A stretch of 64,000 bases of DNA, taken from contig JAFTCJ010000026.1 of the NCBI GenBank assembly GCA_017454765.1, forward strand, positions 1 to 64,000, in the 5' to 3' direction. The notes under the pieces were generated by a model. That model did no database searches. It worked only from the letters and a program-made list of their open reading frames with translations, and was not told where the DNA came from. Below are positions 33,505 to 41,939 of the stretch, one piece after another; position 1 is the stretch's first letter; every line of letters begins with the position of its first letter. The position numbers and the translations under genes are program-made. This DNA is from Erysipelotrichaceae bacterium (lineage in GTDB: Bacteria; Bacillota_I; Bacilli_A; Erysipelotrichales; Erysipelotrichaceae).

Positions 33505-33535
33505 AAAAGCGTCCCGTTTCCGGGACACTTTTTTC
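33505..33535. terminator. Second hairpin, terminator of the minus-strand gene
   Basis: GTCCCG TTTC CGGGAC with AAAAAG-like and CTTTTTT flanks; it works for the minus-strand DUF1508 gene and perhaps in both directions. Confidence 0.72.
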
Positions 33536-33543
33536 GATCAGAC

Positions 33544-33927
33544 TTATTCCTTTGCTTTGGCTGTTTTTTCGATTTCAGCTACAGCGTTCTTCTTGACTGA
33601 CTTGATGCCGTTCTTGCAGGCAGCAATCGTGTTGTATCCTTCGGATACACCGATTGTCTTTGCATTTGCAGCAATCAGTCTGAAGTAAGACTTACCGTCT
33701 TTGCCTTCGAAGATTTCGAACTTCGGATTCTTTGCTTCGACGACGTTCTTTGCAGTCAGGTCAACGACCGGTGCTTCCGGAGCGTTCTTTACTACGCTTC
33801 TGATACCTTTGACAGCGCCTTTTCTGGCTGCATACATCTGAGAAGAAAGGATCGGTTCACCGTTGCCGGCAAGAAGGTTGAAATGATACTTGCCTTTCGG
33901 ACTGATCGTAATGACATACTTACCCAT
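33544..33927 (-). CDS. DUF1508 (YegP-like) protein with two repeats
   Basis: A 127-residue protein with two copies of the YegP/DUF1508 unit: about 4-52 ('KYHFNLLAGNGEPILSSQMY' ... 'KKG..SV') and about 66-115 ('SYFRLIAANAKTIGVSEGY' ... 'IKSVKKNA'). Each unit is a three-strand sheet with a helix. The second half ends in a Lys/Ala-rich tail. Function of the family is unknown; it is small, cytoplasmic and often stress-linked. AGGAGG precedes the ATG and a promoter is visible upstream. Confidence 0.85.
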   Translation of the reverse strand: MGKYVITISPKGKYHFNLLAGNGEPILSSQMYAARKGAVKGIRSVVKNAPEAPVVDLTAKNVVEAKNPKFEIFEGKDGKSYFRLIAANAKTIGVSEGYNTIAACKNGIKSVKKNAVAEIEKTAKAKE

Positions 33928-33973
33928 AGTTTTCCTCCTGAATTATGAATGAGATATAATTTCTGCTACTTTC

Positions 33974-34003
33974 ATTTTAAAATGACAGGTAGTCTTTTTT
34001 CAA
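33974..34003 (-). promoter_or_regulatory. Promoter of the DUF1508 gene
   Basis: On the minus strand TTGAAA (34003-33998), an 18-base spacer, then TAAAAT (33979-33974). The -35 overlaps the end of the upstream aldolase gene. Confidence 0.55.
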
Positions 34004-34677
34004 GTTTTCAGTACATCTTTTAGATGAGAATGAGTACCTGTAAGCTCATAGAAATCATTGTTGAATGTTCTGGTGACCTCATCGATTTTCTCATGGTCAC
34101 ACAGCTGGGCAAATACAGCGGGTGACAGGGTCATGGCTTCGATGCCCAGTGCCGCAACTTCAGCGGCCTGTTTTTCGGTTTTGAACGAGGCTGCCAGTAT
34201 CTTCGTATCCGTTTCTTCCAGTACTTTTTTCATGCTGAGGATGACCTCTTTGCCGTCCATACCTTCATTGCAGATGCGGTTGTAGTAGGGGGCGATGTAG
34301 TCCACACCGATTCCTGATGCCAGCAGGGCCTGGGAGACATAGTAGATCGCTGTAGCTGTGATGTGAAAGCCCTGGGCTTTCAATGCCTTCATTGCTTTGT
34401 ATCCTTCTTTTGTCGCCGGGATCTTGATGAAGACATCTTCTCCAAGGACCTCTCTGACAGCCAGGGCATCATTGACATATTCCTCACTTGTCTCGCCGAT
34501 CACCTGTACATGCATTTCATCTTCTGCGATGATCTTTCTGATCTGTTTCAGGATCTCGGCGGGATCTTTGCCTGCGCGTTTCAGGATCGTGGGATTGGTC
34601 GTCACTCCGCAAACCGGAGCGTATTCATAGATGTTTGTGATCGCCTCAAGGTCGGCGGAATCGATCAGCAGCTTCAT
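34000..34677 (-). CDS. Fructose-6-phosphate aldolase / transaldolase-like protein
   Basis: A 225-residue TIM barrel of the TalC/FSA family. Schiff-base Lys85 lies in 'DVFIKIPATKEG', with Asp6 ('LIDSADL'), Asn28 ('TTNPTIL'), Gln58 and the FSA-type Tyr in 'DYIAPYYNRI'. That Tyr distinguishes FSA from classical transaldolase (Phe/Glu). It could cleave fructose 6-phosphate or a related ketose phosphate into dihydroxyacetone or glyceraldehyde 3-phosphate, or act as a short transaldolase. Proximity to the PTS operon, on the opposite strand, may be coincidental. AGGAGGAA precedes the start. Confidence 0.85.
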   Translation of the reverse strand: MKLLIDSADLEAITNIYEYAPVCGVTTNPTILKRAGKDPAEILKQIRKIIAEDEMHVQVIGETSEEYVNDALAVREVLGEDVFIKIPATKEGYKAMKALKAQGFHITATAIYYVSQALLASGIGVDYIAPYYNRICNEGMDGKEVILSMKKVLEETDTKILAASFKTEKQAAEVAALGIEAMTLSPAVFAQLCDHEKIDEVTRTFNNDFYELTGTHSHLKDVLKT

Positions 34678-34722
34678 GGTTCTTCCTCCTATTTCATTCT
34701 ATTACAAAAGACCTTTTTAGGC

Positions 34723-34728
34723 TAAAAT
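34723..34728 (+). promoter_or_regulatory. -10 box for a leaderless mnmE transcript
   Basis: TAAAAT ends eight bases before the ATG at 34737 and no ribosome site is present. Transcription is expected at or within a base or two of the start codon. Confidence 0.48.
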
Positions 34729-34736
34729 GATAGTGT

Positions 34737-36047
34737 ATGCTGAATGATACGATCTGTGCGATCTCCACAGCTTTGAAAGACGGTGCCATTTCGATTGTCA
34801 GGATGTCCGGTGACGGGTGTTTTGATATTGTGAAAAAGATATCCGATGTCAAGGATATCAGGGGCAATACAATCGTTTATTCCCATATCTATGATGAGGG
34901 CGAAATGATCGATGAAGTACTGATCTCTTTCTTTGAGAAAGGGAAATCCTATACCAGGGAAGATATGGCGGAGATCAACTGTCACGGCGGTGTCTATGTG
35001 ACAAGGCTGATCCTGAACCTCTTATTAAAGAACGGCTGCCGTCTGGCGGAACCGGGTGAGTTCACCAAACGGGCTTATCTCAACGGCAGAATCGATCTGT
35101 CGGAAGCGGATTCGATCAACGACATGATCAGGGCGGAAAGCGCCATCCAGGCCAGATCGGCGATCCGGGGCATCAGCGGATCGATCGAAAGGCTGATCAC
35201 GCCGCTGATGGATGAGATGAGAGATGTCATCTCGATGATCGAAGTTAATATCGATTATCCGGAATATGAGGATGAAAGGCAGATGTCGAATGAAGTCATC
35301 AAGCCTTATGTGAAAAAGTGGATCGATGAGGCTGAAGAGATGGTCGACAAGGCGGAGCGTTTCCGTCTGGTCAAAGACGGTCTTGATACGGTCATCATCG
35401 GCAAGCCCAATGTCGGCAAGTCATCTCTGCTCAATGCCCTGCTGGAAAAAGACAAGGCGATCGTCACCGATATCGCCGGTACGACCAGGGATCTTGTTGA
35501 AGGAAAGGTCAATCTCAAGAACATCACTCTGAACCTGATTGATACGGCAGGTATCAGGCATACGGAAGAGAAGATCGAAAAGATCGGTATCGAGAAGACG
35601 ATGGAGGCGATCGAGGAAGCGGACCTGATCCTGCTGGTCGTCGATGCAGCGGATATCGATGAGGAAGACAGGGAGCTCATGGAGCGCTATAAAGACCGCA
35701 ATCTTGTCGTCGTCTACAACAAGTCCGATCTGAAACAGATGGATGGGATATCGATCTCGGCTTTAAACAAAGAGATCTCTTCACTGACTGATTATCTCAA
35801 TGAACGTTATCAGGATGATATTTCCCTGGTGGACGAAGATGTCCTGAACAACGAAAGACAGATCGCCCTGATGAAGACCTGTTTAGGCCAGCTGAAAGAG
35901 ATGTATGAGAATATCGATGACAATTCTCTGGATATGGTGGTCACGGATCTTGACGGTGCCTATCATGATCTGTGTCAGATACTGGGAAAGGAGTATCAGG
36001 AGGATCTGATCGATCATATGTTCAGAAACTTCTGTCTTGGTAAATGA
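34737..36047 (+). CDS. mnmE: tRNA uridine-5-carboxymethylaminomethyl GTPase MnmE
   Basis: A 436-residue MnmE (TrmE). The N-terminal formyl-THF-binding domain begins at 'TICAISTALKDGAISIVR'. The G domain shows G1 'GKPNVGKSSL', G3 'DTAGIR' and G4 'NKSD', and the protein ends in the conserved 'FCLGK', whose Cys is essential. With MnmG it builds cmnm5U at the tRNA wobble position. It is about 20 residues shorter than most homologues, mainly in the loop after the G domain. The start appears leaderless. It overlaps tatD by four bases and begins the housekeeping run mnmE-tatD-(membrane)-pth-mfd-rqcP. Confidence 0.95.
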   Translation: MLNDTICAISTALKDGAISIVRMSGDGCFDIVKKISDVKDIRGNTIVYSHIYDEGEMIDEVLISFFEKGKSYTREDMAEINCHGGVYVTRLILNLLLKNGCRLAEPGEFTKRAYLNGRIDLSEADSINDMIRAESAIQARSAIRGISGSIERLITPLMDEMRDVISMIEVNIDYPEYEDERQMSNEVIKPYVKKWIDEAEEMVDKAERFRLVKDGLDTVIIGKPNVGKSSLLNALLEKDKAIVTDIAGTTRDLVEGKVNLKNITLNLIDTAGIRHTEEKIEKIGIEKTMEAIEEADLILLVVDAADIDEEDRELMERYKDRNLVVVYNKSDLKQMDGISISALNKEISSLTDYLNERYQDDISLVDEDVLNNERQIALMKTCLGQLKEMYENIDDNSLDMVVTDLDGAYHDLCQILGKEYQEDLIDHMFRNFCLGK

Positions 36048-36805
36048 TGAACTGGCTGGATTCACATTGTCACATCAACGATGAAGCCTTCCGGGATGAT
36101 CTGGATGATGTTTTAAACAGGATGATCGAAGCAGACGTGACAAAGGCTATGATCATCTCTTCCTACCTGGATGATTATGATTTCGCTTTGAGGATCACAA
36201 AATCCGGTATTTCTTTCAAACACTCTCTGGGTGTCTATCCGGGAGATGTCAATGAACTGGATGAGGAGCTGTTTGAAAAATATGCTTTCCGCATGAAGGA
36301 AGATGACTGTGATGCGATCGGCGAGATCGGTCTGGATTATCACTGGGACAAGGAAAACAAGGAGAGACAGAAGGAAGTCTTTGAAAGACAGCTGAAGCTG
36401 GCGCAGGAACTGGGCAAGCCGGTTATCATCCACAGCCGGGATGCCATTCAGGACACCTATGATCTGATGAAACAGAATCCGGTGAAAGGCGTGATGCACT
36501 GTTACTCGGATTCGGCAGAGATGGCAAAGGAATTTGTGAAGCTTGGCTGTTATATCTCGATCGCCGGTCCTGTCACCTGGAAAAATGCCAGGGAACCGCT
36601 GAACGTGATCCGCGCCGTTCCTGTTGAGAGACTGCTGATCGAGACCGACTGTCCCTACCTGACACCGGTCCCTAAGAGGGGTTTAAGAAACGAACCTTCC
36701 TATGTCGTCTATACCGGGAAACAGATCGCTGAGGAACTCGGTATCAATGAGGAAGATTTCAAAAAGCAGATTAATGAAAACTATCACAGGCTGTTTGGGT
36801 TATAA
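36044..36805 (+). CDS. TatD-family metal-dependent hydrolase/DNase
   Basis: A 253-residue TIM-barrel hydrolase. Metal ligands are visible in 'DSHCHIND' near the N-terminus, 'GEIGLDYHWD', 'VIIHSRDA', 'GVMHCYSD' and 'ETDCPYL'. The family acts as 3'-5' exonuclease or deaminated-base repair nuclease. ATGATG offers starts at 36044 and 36047; both overlap the mnmE stop. The TAA stop of this gene is part of a possible -10 (TATAAT at 36801-36806) for the next gene. Confidence 0.92.
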   Translation: MMNWLDSHCHINDEAFRDDLDDVLNRMIEADVTKAMIISSYLDDYDFALRITKSGISFKHSLGVYPGDVNELDEELFEKYAFRMKEDDCDAIGEIGLDYHWDKENKERQKEVFERQLKLAQELGKPVIIHSRDAIQDTYDLMKQNPVKGVMHCYSDSAEMAKEFVKLGCYISIAGPVTWKNAREPLNVIRAVPVERLLIETDCPYLTPVPKRGLRNEPSYVVYTGKQIAEELGINEEDFKKQINENYHRLFGL

Positions 36806-36832
36806 TATTGATTGAATCAGGGGAGAAATAAT

Positions 36833-37603
36833 ATGGAAATCATGTTTTTTGTATCGATGTTCGCTCTGCTGGCGTATGTGACGTATCGCAATGTGCAGCT
36901 GATCTCACGCTACAGACACAACAAGGAATATATCGAATGTTACAAACAGATGCTGAATCAGTCGGAAAGCGCTTATGAGCGTACCTGCAATTATATCGCA
37001 AATGAGAAATCCGAGGAATTCAGAAACAAGGGACGGGTACTGAAACTGTATCAGCAGCTGGGCAGAAACGAAGACTGCACCGATACGCTGGAAGCTCTGG
37101 ATTTCAGGGAGATCTTCTACCGCAAGGGCAAGTATTCCAAGCAGCAGCTTCTGATGAGCTCAGACATCTTTGTCTGGATCTATCTGGTACTTGCCAGAGC
37201 GAGAAAGCTCTCCAAGTTCGATGTGCTCAACGGTGTCTATGACAAGTTCATCGAACTGGATCAGATGAATAACCGTGTAGAGTATCAGCTGACCAAAGCC
37301 ATCTACAATGCCTTATGCGAAAAGGAAGATGCCGGTGTGGAATTCCTTTCTTCACTTCTGGACGGCGGCTTTGCGTCCTATGAATATGAAAAGAGCCTGA
37401 TCGGTCTCTTCAAGCGTTTTGCTGCGGCAACGCTGGCTTATTCAGGAGAACCGATGGAGGATTACTATAAAGAGGACCTGCATGGTTTTGCGGCAACGCA
37501 GATCGGCAAGGCCTATATGAATGATCTGGAGATCTTTGAGAAGTATCTGCCTAAGACAGAGACGGAATCAGAGGATCCTTTAAAAGAAAACGAAGAAAAA
37601 TGA
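36833..37603 (+). CDS. Membrane-anchored helical protein of unknown function
   Basis: A 256-residue protein with a single N-terminal membrane helix (about 2-18) and a cytoplasmic, helical domain with a TPR-like feel: 'EFRNKGRVLKLYQQLGRN' and 'EYQLTKAIYNALCEK'. No catalytic motif. The start at ATG 36833 has AGGGGAG eight bases upstream; a TTG further upstream is unlikely. It lies between tatD and pth and overlaps pth by four bases, so it is a constant member of the run. Family not recognised. Confidence 0.65.
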   Translation: MEIMFFVSMFALLAYVTYRNVQLISRYRHNKEYIECYKQMLNQSESAYERTCNYIANEKSEEFRNKGRVLKLYQQLGRNEDCTDTLEALDFREIFYRKGKYSKQQLLMSSDIFVWIYLVLARARKLSKFDVLNGVYDKFIELDQMNNRVEYQLTKAIYNALCEKEDAGVEFLSSLLDGGFASYEYEKSLIGLFKRFAAATLAYSGEPMEDYYKEDLHGFAATQIGKAYMNDLEIFEKYLPKTETESEDPLKENEEK

Positions 37604-38154
37604 AACTGATCGTCGGTCTGGGAAATCCGGGAACTGAATATGAAAAAACTCGTCATAACGCGGGTTTTTTACTCATAGACCGACTCTGTGAAAAACTGGA
37701 TGTGGTGCTTGATAAAAACAAGTGCCGGGCTCTTTACGGTATTTACCGTTACAAGGGCGACAAGATCATCATCGCCAAGTCGATGACCTATATGAATCTT
37801 TCCGGTCAGGCCGTTTCTTCTCTGATGCATTTTTACGGCATTGGTGTTGAGGATCTCATCGTCGTCCATGACGATCTGGATCTGCCGGTAGGGAAGCTGC
37901 GTCTGCGCAGTCAGGGTTCTTCCGGCGGTCAGAAAGGCATGGGCAGCATCATTCAGCAGCTGGGCACTTCCAAGATCAACCGCATCCGTATCGGCATTTC
38001 CAATGACAGAAGCATCGAGACTGTCGATTATGTCCTGGGAAAGTTTTCCAGAGAGGAGAGAAAGATCCTCGATGCCGTACTGGATAAGGGTTCCGATGCC
38101 CTGATTTATTCTTTCGACCATGATTTTGATCTGGTCATGTCCAAATTCAACTGA
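37600..38154 (+). CDS. pth: Peptidyl-tRNA hydrolase
   Basis: A 184-residue bacterial Pth: 'GLGNPGTEYEKTRHNAGF' with catalytic His19, 'MNLSGQAV', the Asp in 'VVHDDLDLPVGKLR' and 'GGQKGMGSI'. It releases peptides from stalled peptidyl-tRNA. ATGA overlap with the previous gene and TGATG overlap with mfd, the same pth-mfd neighbourhood as in Bacillus. Confidence 0.96.
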   Translation: MKLIVGLGNPGTEYEKTRHNAGFLLIDRLCEKLDVVLDKNKCRALYGIYRYKGDKIIIAKSMTYMNLSGQAVSSLMHFYGIGVEDLIVVHDDLDLPVGKLRLRSQGSSGGQKGMGSIIQQLGTSKINRIRIGISNDRSIETVDYVLGKFSREERKILDAVLDKGSDALIYSFDHDFDLVMSKFN

Positions 38155-41100
38155 TGAAATCTCTGAATATCCTGCAGTATGTTGAAAAAGCAATGAATGA
38201 CTCCGTTCATTCTTTTTTAAGTTACAATTCCCTGACTGAAGAAGCACTCAAGATCGCTGTGACAGTCAAAGACAGCAAGGAGCCCCTGATCATCGTCAAG
38301 GAGAATGCCTACATGGCCAACCGGCTCAGGGATATCCTTGTTTCTTACTTCGAGGAAGATGAGATCTGCGTCTATCTGCCGGAAGAATCATTGCGGGCAG
38401 AGGAGATCGCTTCCTCATATGAAAACAGAGCTGCCAGATTAAGCAGTCTCTACAAGATGATCACCTGTGATTCTCTCAAGGTCATCATCGTATCGCCGTA
38501 CGGACTGATACGTCATCTGCCGGAAAAGGAAGAACTCTTAAGCAGGATCATTACGGTCAGGAAAGATGATGTATTGAATAAAGAGGAACTGATCGATCAG
38601 CTGCTGAAACTGGGTTATGAGAAGACCAGCCACGTCGAAACGCCGATGAGTTTTGCCTCAAGGGGTTTTATCGTCGATGTCTTCTCGGTCAACTATGACA
38701 AGCCGATCCGTATCGAGTTCTTCGATGACATCATCGATTCGATCCGTTTCTTTGACAACAGCAGCCAGCGGACGCTGGAAAAGACCGATGAAGTGCAGAT
38801 CTGTTTTGCGAAGGATGTCTTTTTCTCTGAAGAAGAGAAGCAGCATCTTTCGGAGAACGTGAAGATCGAAAGCGGCCAGATGGAACTGGATATGGAATAT
38901 ATCAGGAACGATGTATACCGCCAGTCCCAGTATTTCTATTATTCCTATTTCGTCAAATCACACCTCAAAGACTACTTTGAAGATGCCTGTATCTATCTGA
39001 GCGATGAGGAGAAGATCGAATCCCATCTGAAGATGCTGAGCGATGAGACGATCGCATACATCCAGGAGATGCACGATGAACACAGACTGCCGCTGCGTTT
39101 CTATGTTTTTGCGGAATTCAAGCGCGAGATCGCCGGCAGGAAACTGATCAGAGGCGAGCCGTTCAAGGAGGCGCCGAAGATCACGGAGATCGAATTTCCT
39201 TACGGAACGATCGACTATGCGGCCAATGTCTTAAGCAACGAAAAGAGCCGCTACAAGCTGGTCGTTCTGGATGAGAAGCACTGCGAAGAGATCATCGAAT
39301 CCTTCATCAGACTTTCGATTCCTTATACCATCTATACGGATACTTTGAAGGAAGGCATCAATGTCGCCTATGGCGATGTTTTCGGCGGTTTCGAGATCAA
39401 GGATCAGGATCTTTCGGTCTATACCGTAAGGGAACTGTTCAAGCAGCGTCAGCACAGCGGCAGATATGCCAGCCGCTATGCCGAAGCCAGGACTCTCAAC
39501 TCTTATGAAGAACTCAACAGAGGCGACTACGTGGTCCATGATCAGTACGGTATCGGCCAGTATGTGGCAATCGAATCCAGGACCGTCAACGGCATCGAAT
39601 GTGATTATCTCAAGATCATCTACAAGGGAAATGACGAACTGCTGGTACCGCTGTCGCAGTTCTCGCTGGTCAGGAAGTATGTCTCCAAGGAAGGCGTGGT
39701 GCCCAAGCTTCACAAGCTGGGTTCCAAGGAATGGGAAAAGACCAAGCAGAGAGTTGAGGAAAGCGTCAATGACATTGCCCTGAAACTCATCGAACTTTAT
39801 TCGATCCGGGACACGGACATCGGTTTTGCCTTCTCCAAGGATACGCCGATGCAGAAAGAGTTCGAGGATACGTTTGAATATGAACTGACCGATGATCAGA
39901 TCACGGCGATCCGGGAGGTCAAGGAAGATATGGAGAAGCCCAGACCGATGGACAGGCTTTTATGCGGCGATGTCGGTTTCGGAAAGACGGAAGTCGCCAT
40001 CAGGGCTTCTTTCAAAGCCGTCAATGACGACAAGCAGGTCGCTTATCTGTGTCCGACGACGATCCTTTCTTTCCAGCATTACGATACCTTCAGGAAACGT
40101 TTTGAGAATTTCCCGGTGAGGGTGGAGATCCTCAACAGATATATTCCGGAAGACAGACAGAGAGCCATCATCAGGGATCTGAAGGAAGGAAAGGTGGATA
40201 TCCTGATCGGTACCCACAGGATCCTTTCAAAAGATATCGAATACAAGGATCTGGGTCTGCTGATCATCGATGAGGAACAGCGTTTCGGTGTCGAGCACAA
40301 GGAAAAGATCAAACAGATGAAGAATTCCATCGATGTGCTTTCTCTTTCGGCGACGCCGATCCCCCGTACTTTACAGATGTCCCTGGTGGGCATCAGAGGC
40401 ATGTCGACACTGGATACTCCGCCTCAGAACCGTTATCCGGTCCAGACCTATGTCGTTCACAAGAACGACAATCTGGTGGAAGAGGTCATCATGAGAGAAC
40501 TGGAACGCAACGGTCAGGTCTTTTATCTGTACAACAATGTCGATCTGATCTATTCAATCGCCAGGAAACTGCAGGAGAGGATCCCTTATGCCAAGGTGGG
40601 TGTTGCCCACGGGCAGATGGACAGGACACAGATCGAAGACATCATGTACAAGTTCTACGAGAATGAGATCAACGTTCTGATCTGTACGACGATCATCGAG
40701 ACGGGACTGGATATCCCCAACGCAAATACGATCATCGTCGACAACGCGCAGAATTTCGGCCTTTCGCAGCTCTATCAGATCAAGGGAAGAGTCGGCAGGT
40801 CGGACCGTGTGGCTTATGCCTATCTGATGATCCCGGAAAAGAAACAGCTCAACGAGAATTCGATCAAGCGTCTGGAGGCGATCAAGGAATTCACTTCCCT
40901 GGGTTCCGGATACAAGATCGCCATGCGTGACCTGACGATCAGAGGTGCCGGTGATCTTCTGGGAGAGAAGCAGTCCGGTTTCATCGACAACGTCGGTCTG
41001 GATCTGTATCTGGCGATGCTGAACCGGGCGATCAGAAAGGCAAAAGGCGAAGAGGTCGAAGAAGAGAAACCGAAGACCAATGTCAATGTGCCGATCTCCA

Positions 41101-41531
41101 GCTATATCCCGGATTCTTTCTCGGACAACGACTATGACAAGCTTGCTTTGTATCATGAGCTCTATGACATCGATTCCAAGGAAGCGTTGTTTGATTATTA
41201 CCTGAAGATCTGCGATGAGTACGGCAAACTGCCCAAGCAGGTCGAAGCGCTCTTTGACAAGAAGAAGCTGGAACTTTTATGCAACCTCAATCTGGTGGAC
41301 AAGGTCTCCAACCTCAAAGGGAAGTTTACGATCACTTTATCAAAAGAGTATTCCGATCACATCGACGGCGTGAAGCTGTTTGAATACGTCAATTCACTGT
41401 CAAAGGATATAGTCATCACTTACCGCAATTCGAAGCTGGCGATCTCTTTGGACAATCAGAAGGAAAACATCGCCAAGATGTTGCAACTGGTCGATAATTT
41501 GGATAAGCTGGAGAAAGATGAGAATCGATAA
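38154..41531 (+). CDS. mfd: Transcription-repair coupling factor Mfd
   Basis: A 1125-residue Mfd. The UvrB-homologous N-terminal region is followed by the RNA polymerase-binding domain ('LNRGDYVVHDQYGIGQY'), the SF2 translocase motor (Walker A 'LCGDVGFGKTEVAIRA', DEEQ box in 'IIDEEQRFGVEHKEKIK', motif III 'LSATPIPRTL', motif VI 'QIKGRVGRSDR'), and the C-terminal TRCF domain. It removes stalled RNA polymerase and recruits UvrA. Slightly shorter than the ~1150-1180 usual length. Overlaps pth (TGATG) and the S4 gene (14 bases). Confidence 0.97.
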   Translation: MKSLNILQYVEKAMNDSVHSFLSYNSLTEEALKIAVTVKDSKEPLIIVKENAYMANRLRDILVSYFEEDEICVYLPEESLRAEEIASSYENRAARLSSLYKMITCDSLKVIIVSPYGLIRHLPEKEELLSRIITVRKDDVLNKEELIDQLLKLGYEKTSHVETPMSFASRGFIVDVFSVNYDKPIRIEFFDDIIDSIRFFDNSSQRTLEKTDEVQICFAKDVFFSEEEKQHLSENVKIESGQMELDMEYIRNDVYRQSQYFYYSYFVKSHLKDYFEDACIYLSDEEKIESHLKMLSDETIAYIQEMHDEHRLPLRFYVFAEFKREIAGRKLIRGEPFKEAPKITEIEFPYGTIDYAANVLSNEKSRYKLVVLDEKHCEEIIESFIRLSIPYTIYTDTLKEGINVAYGDVFGGFEIKDQDLSVYTVRELFKQRQHSGRYASRYAEARTLNSYEELNRGDYVVHDQYGIGQYVAIESRTVNGIECDYLKIIYKGNDELLVPLSQFSLVRKYVSKEGVVPKLHKLGSKEWEKTKQRVEESVNDIALKLIELYSIRDTDIGFAFSKDTPMQKEFEDTFEYELTDDQITAIREVKEDMEKPRPMDRLLCGDVGFGKTEVAIRASFKAVNDDKQVAYLCPTTILSFQHYDTFRKRFENFPVRVEILNRYIPEDRQRAIIRDLKEGKVDILIGTHRILSKDIEYKDLGLLIIDEEQRFGVEHKEKIKQMKNSIDVLSLSATPIPRTLQMSLVGIRGMSTLDTPPQNRYPVQTYVVHKNDNLVEEVIMRELERNGQVFYLYNNVDLIYSIARKLQERIPYAKVGVAHGQMDRTQIEDIMYKFYENEINVLICTTIIETGLDIPNANTIIVDNAQNFGLSQLYQIKGRVGRSDRVAYAYLMIPEKKQLNENSIKRLEAIKEFTSLGSGYKIAMRDLTIRGAGDLLGEKQSGFIDNVGLDLYLAMLNRAIRKAKGEEVEEEKPKTNVNVPISSYIPDSFSDNDYDKLALYHELYDIDSKEALFDYYLKICDEYGKLPKQVEALFDKKKLELLCNLNLVDKVSNLKGKFTITLSKEYSDHIDGVKLFEYVNSLSKDIVITYRNSKLAISLDNQKENIAKMLQLVDNLDKLEKDENR

Positions 41532-41790
41532 ATATCTGAAGGTCGCAAGGATCCTGAAACGCAGGGAAGTCGGAAAGCAGCTCGCTTTGAATGAGCGCCT
41601 TTTCATCAACGGCAGGGCAGCGAAACCATCAAGTGAAGTGAAGATCGGGGATGAGATCAGGATCGTCTTCGGTACCAGACAGATCCTGATCAGGGTCGCT
41701 GATCTGCGTGATTCCGCTTCCAAGGAACAGGCTTTTTCGATGTACGAGATCCTGGAAGAGATCAAGGAAGAATACAAGGCAGAGGATTAA
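41518..41790 (+). CDS. rqcP: RqcP/HslR-type S4 RNA-binding protein
   Basis: A 90-residue S4-domain protein: 'MRIDKYLKVARILKRREV', 'LNERLFINGRAAKPSSEV' and 'GDEIRIVFG'. In Bacillota this gene (yabO) follows mfd; the protein RqcP works with RqcH in adding alanine tails to nascent chains on obstructed ribosomes. Length and position fit. The start lies within the last codons of mfd. Confidence 0.9.
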   Translation: MRIDKYLKVARILKRREVGKQLALNERLFINGRAAKPSSEVKIGDEIRIVFGTRQILIRVADLRDSASKEQAFSMYEILEEIKEEYKAED

Positions 41791-41939
41791 AACGTTTTTT
41801 CTGTAAACGGAGTGTAGATAAATAATATTTTTTCATTATGCATAAAGTTATCATTTTGATAGAAAGTGTTTTTCTGCGGGCAAAACAGGATCATAACACC
41901 TGAAAATGCAAATAAAACGATCGGAAAGGGGGAGAAACG

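Noticed and set aside
33414-33543. Small RNA between the PTS and DUF1508 genes
   Set aside because: The two hairpins have T-runs and are explained as convergent terminators.
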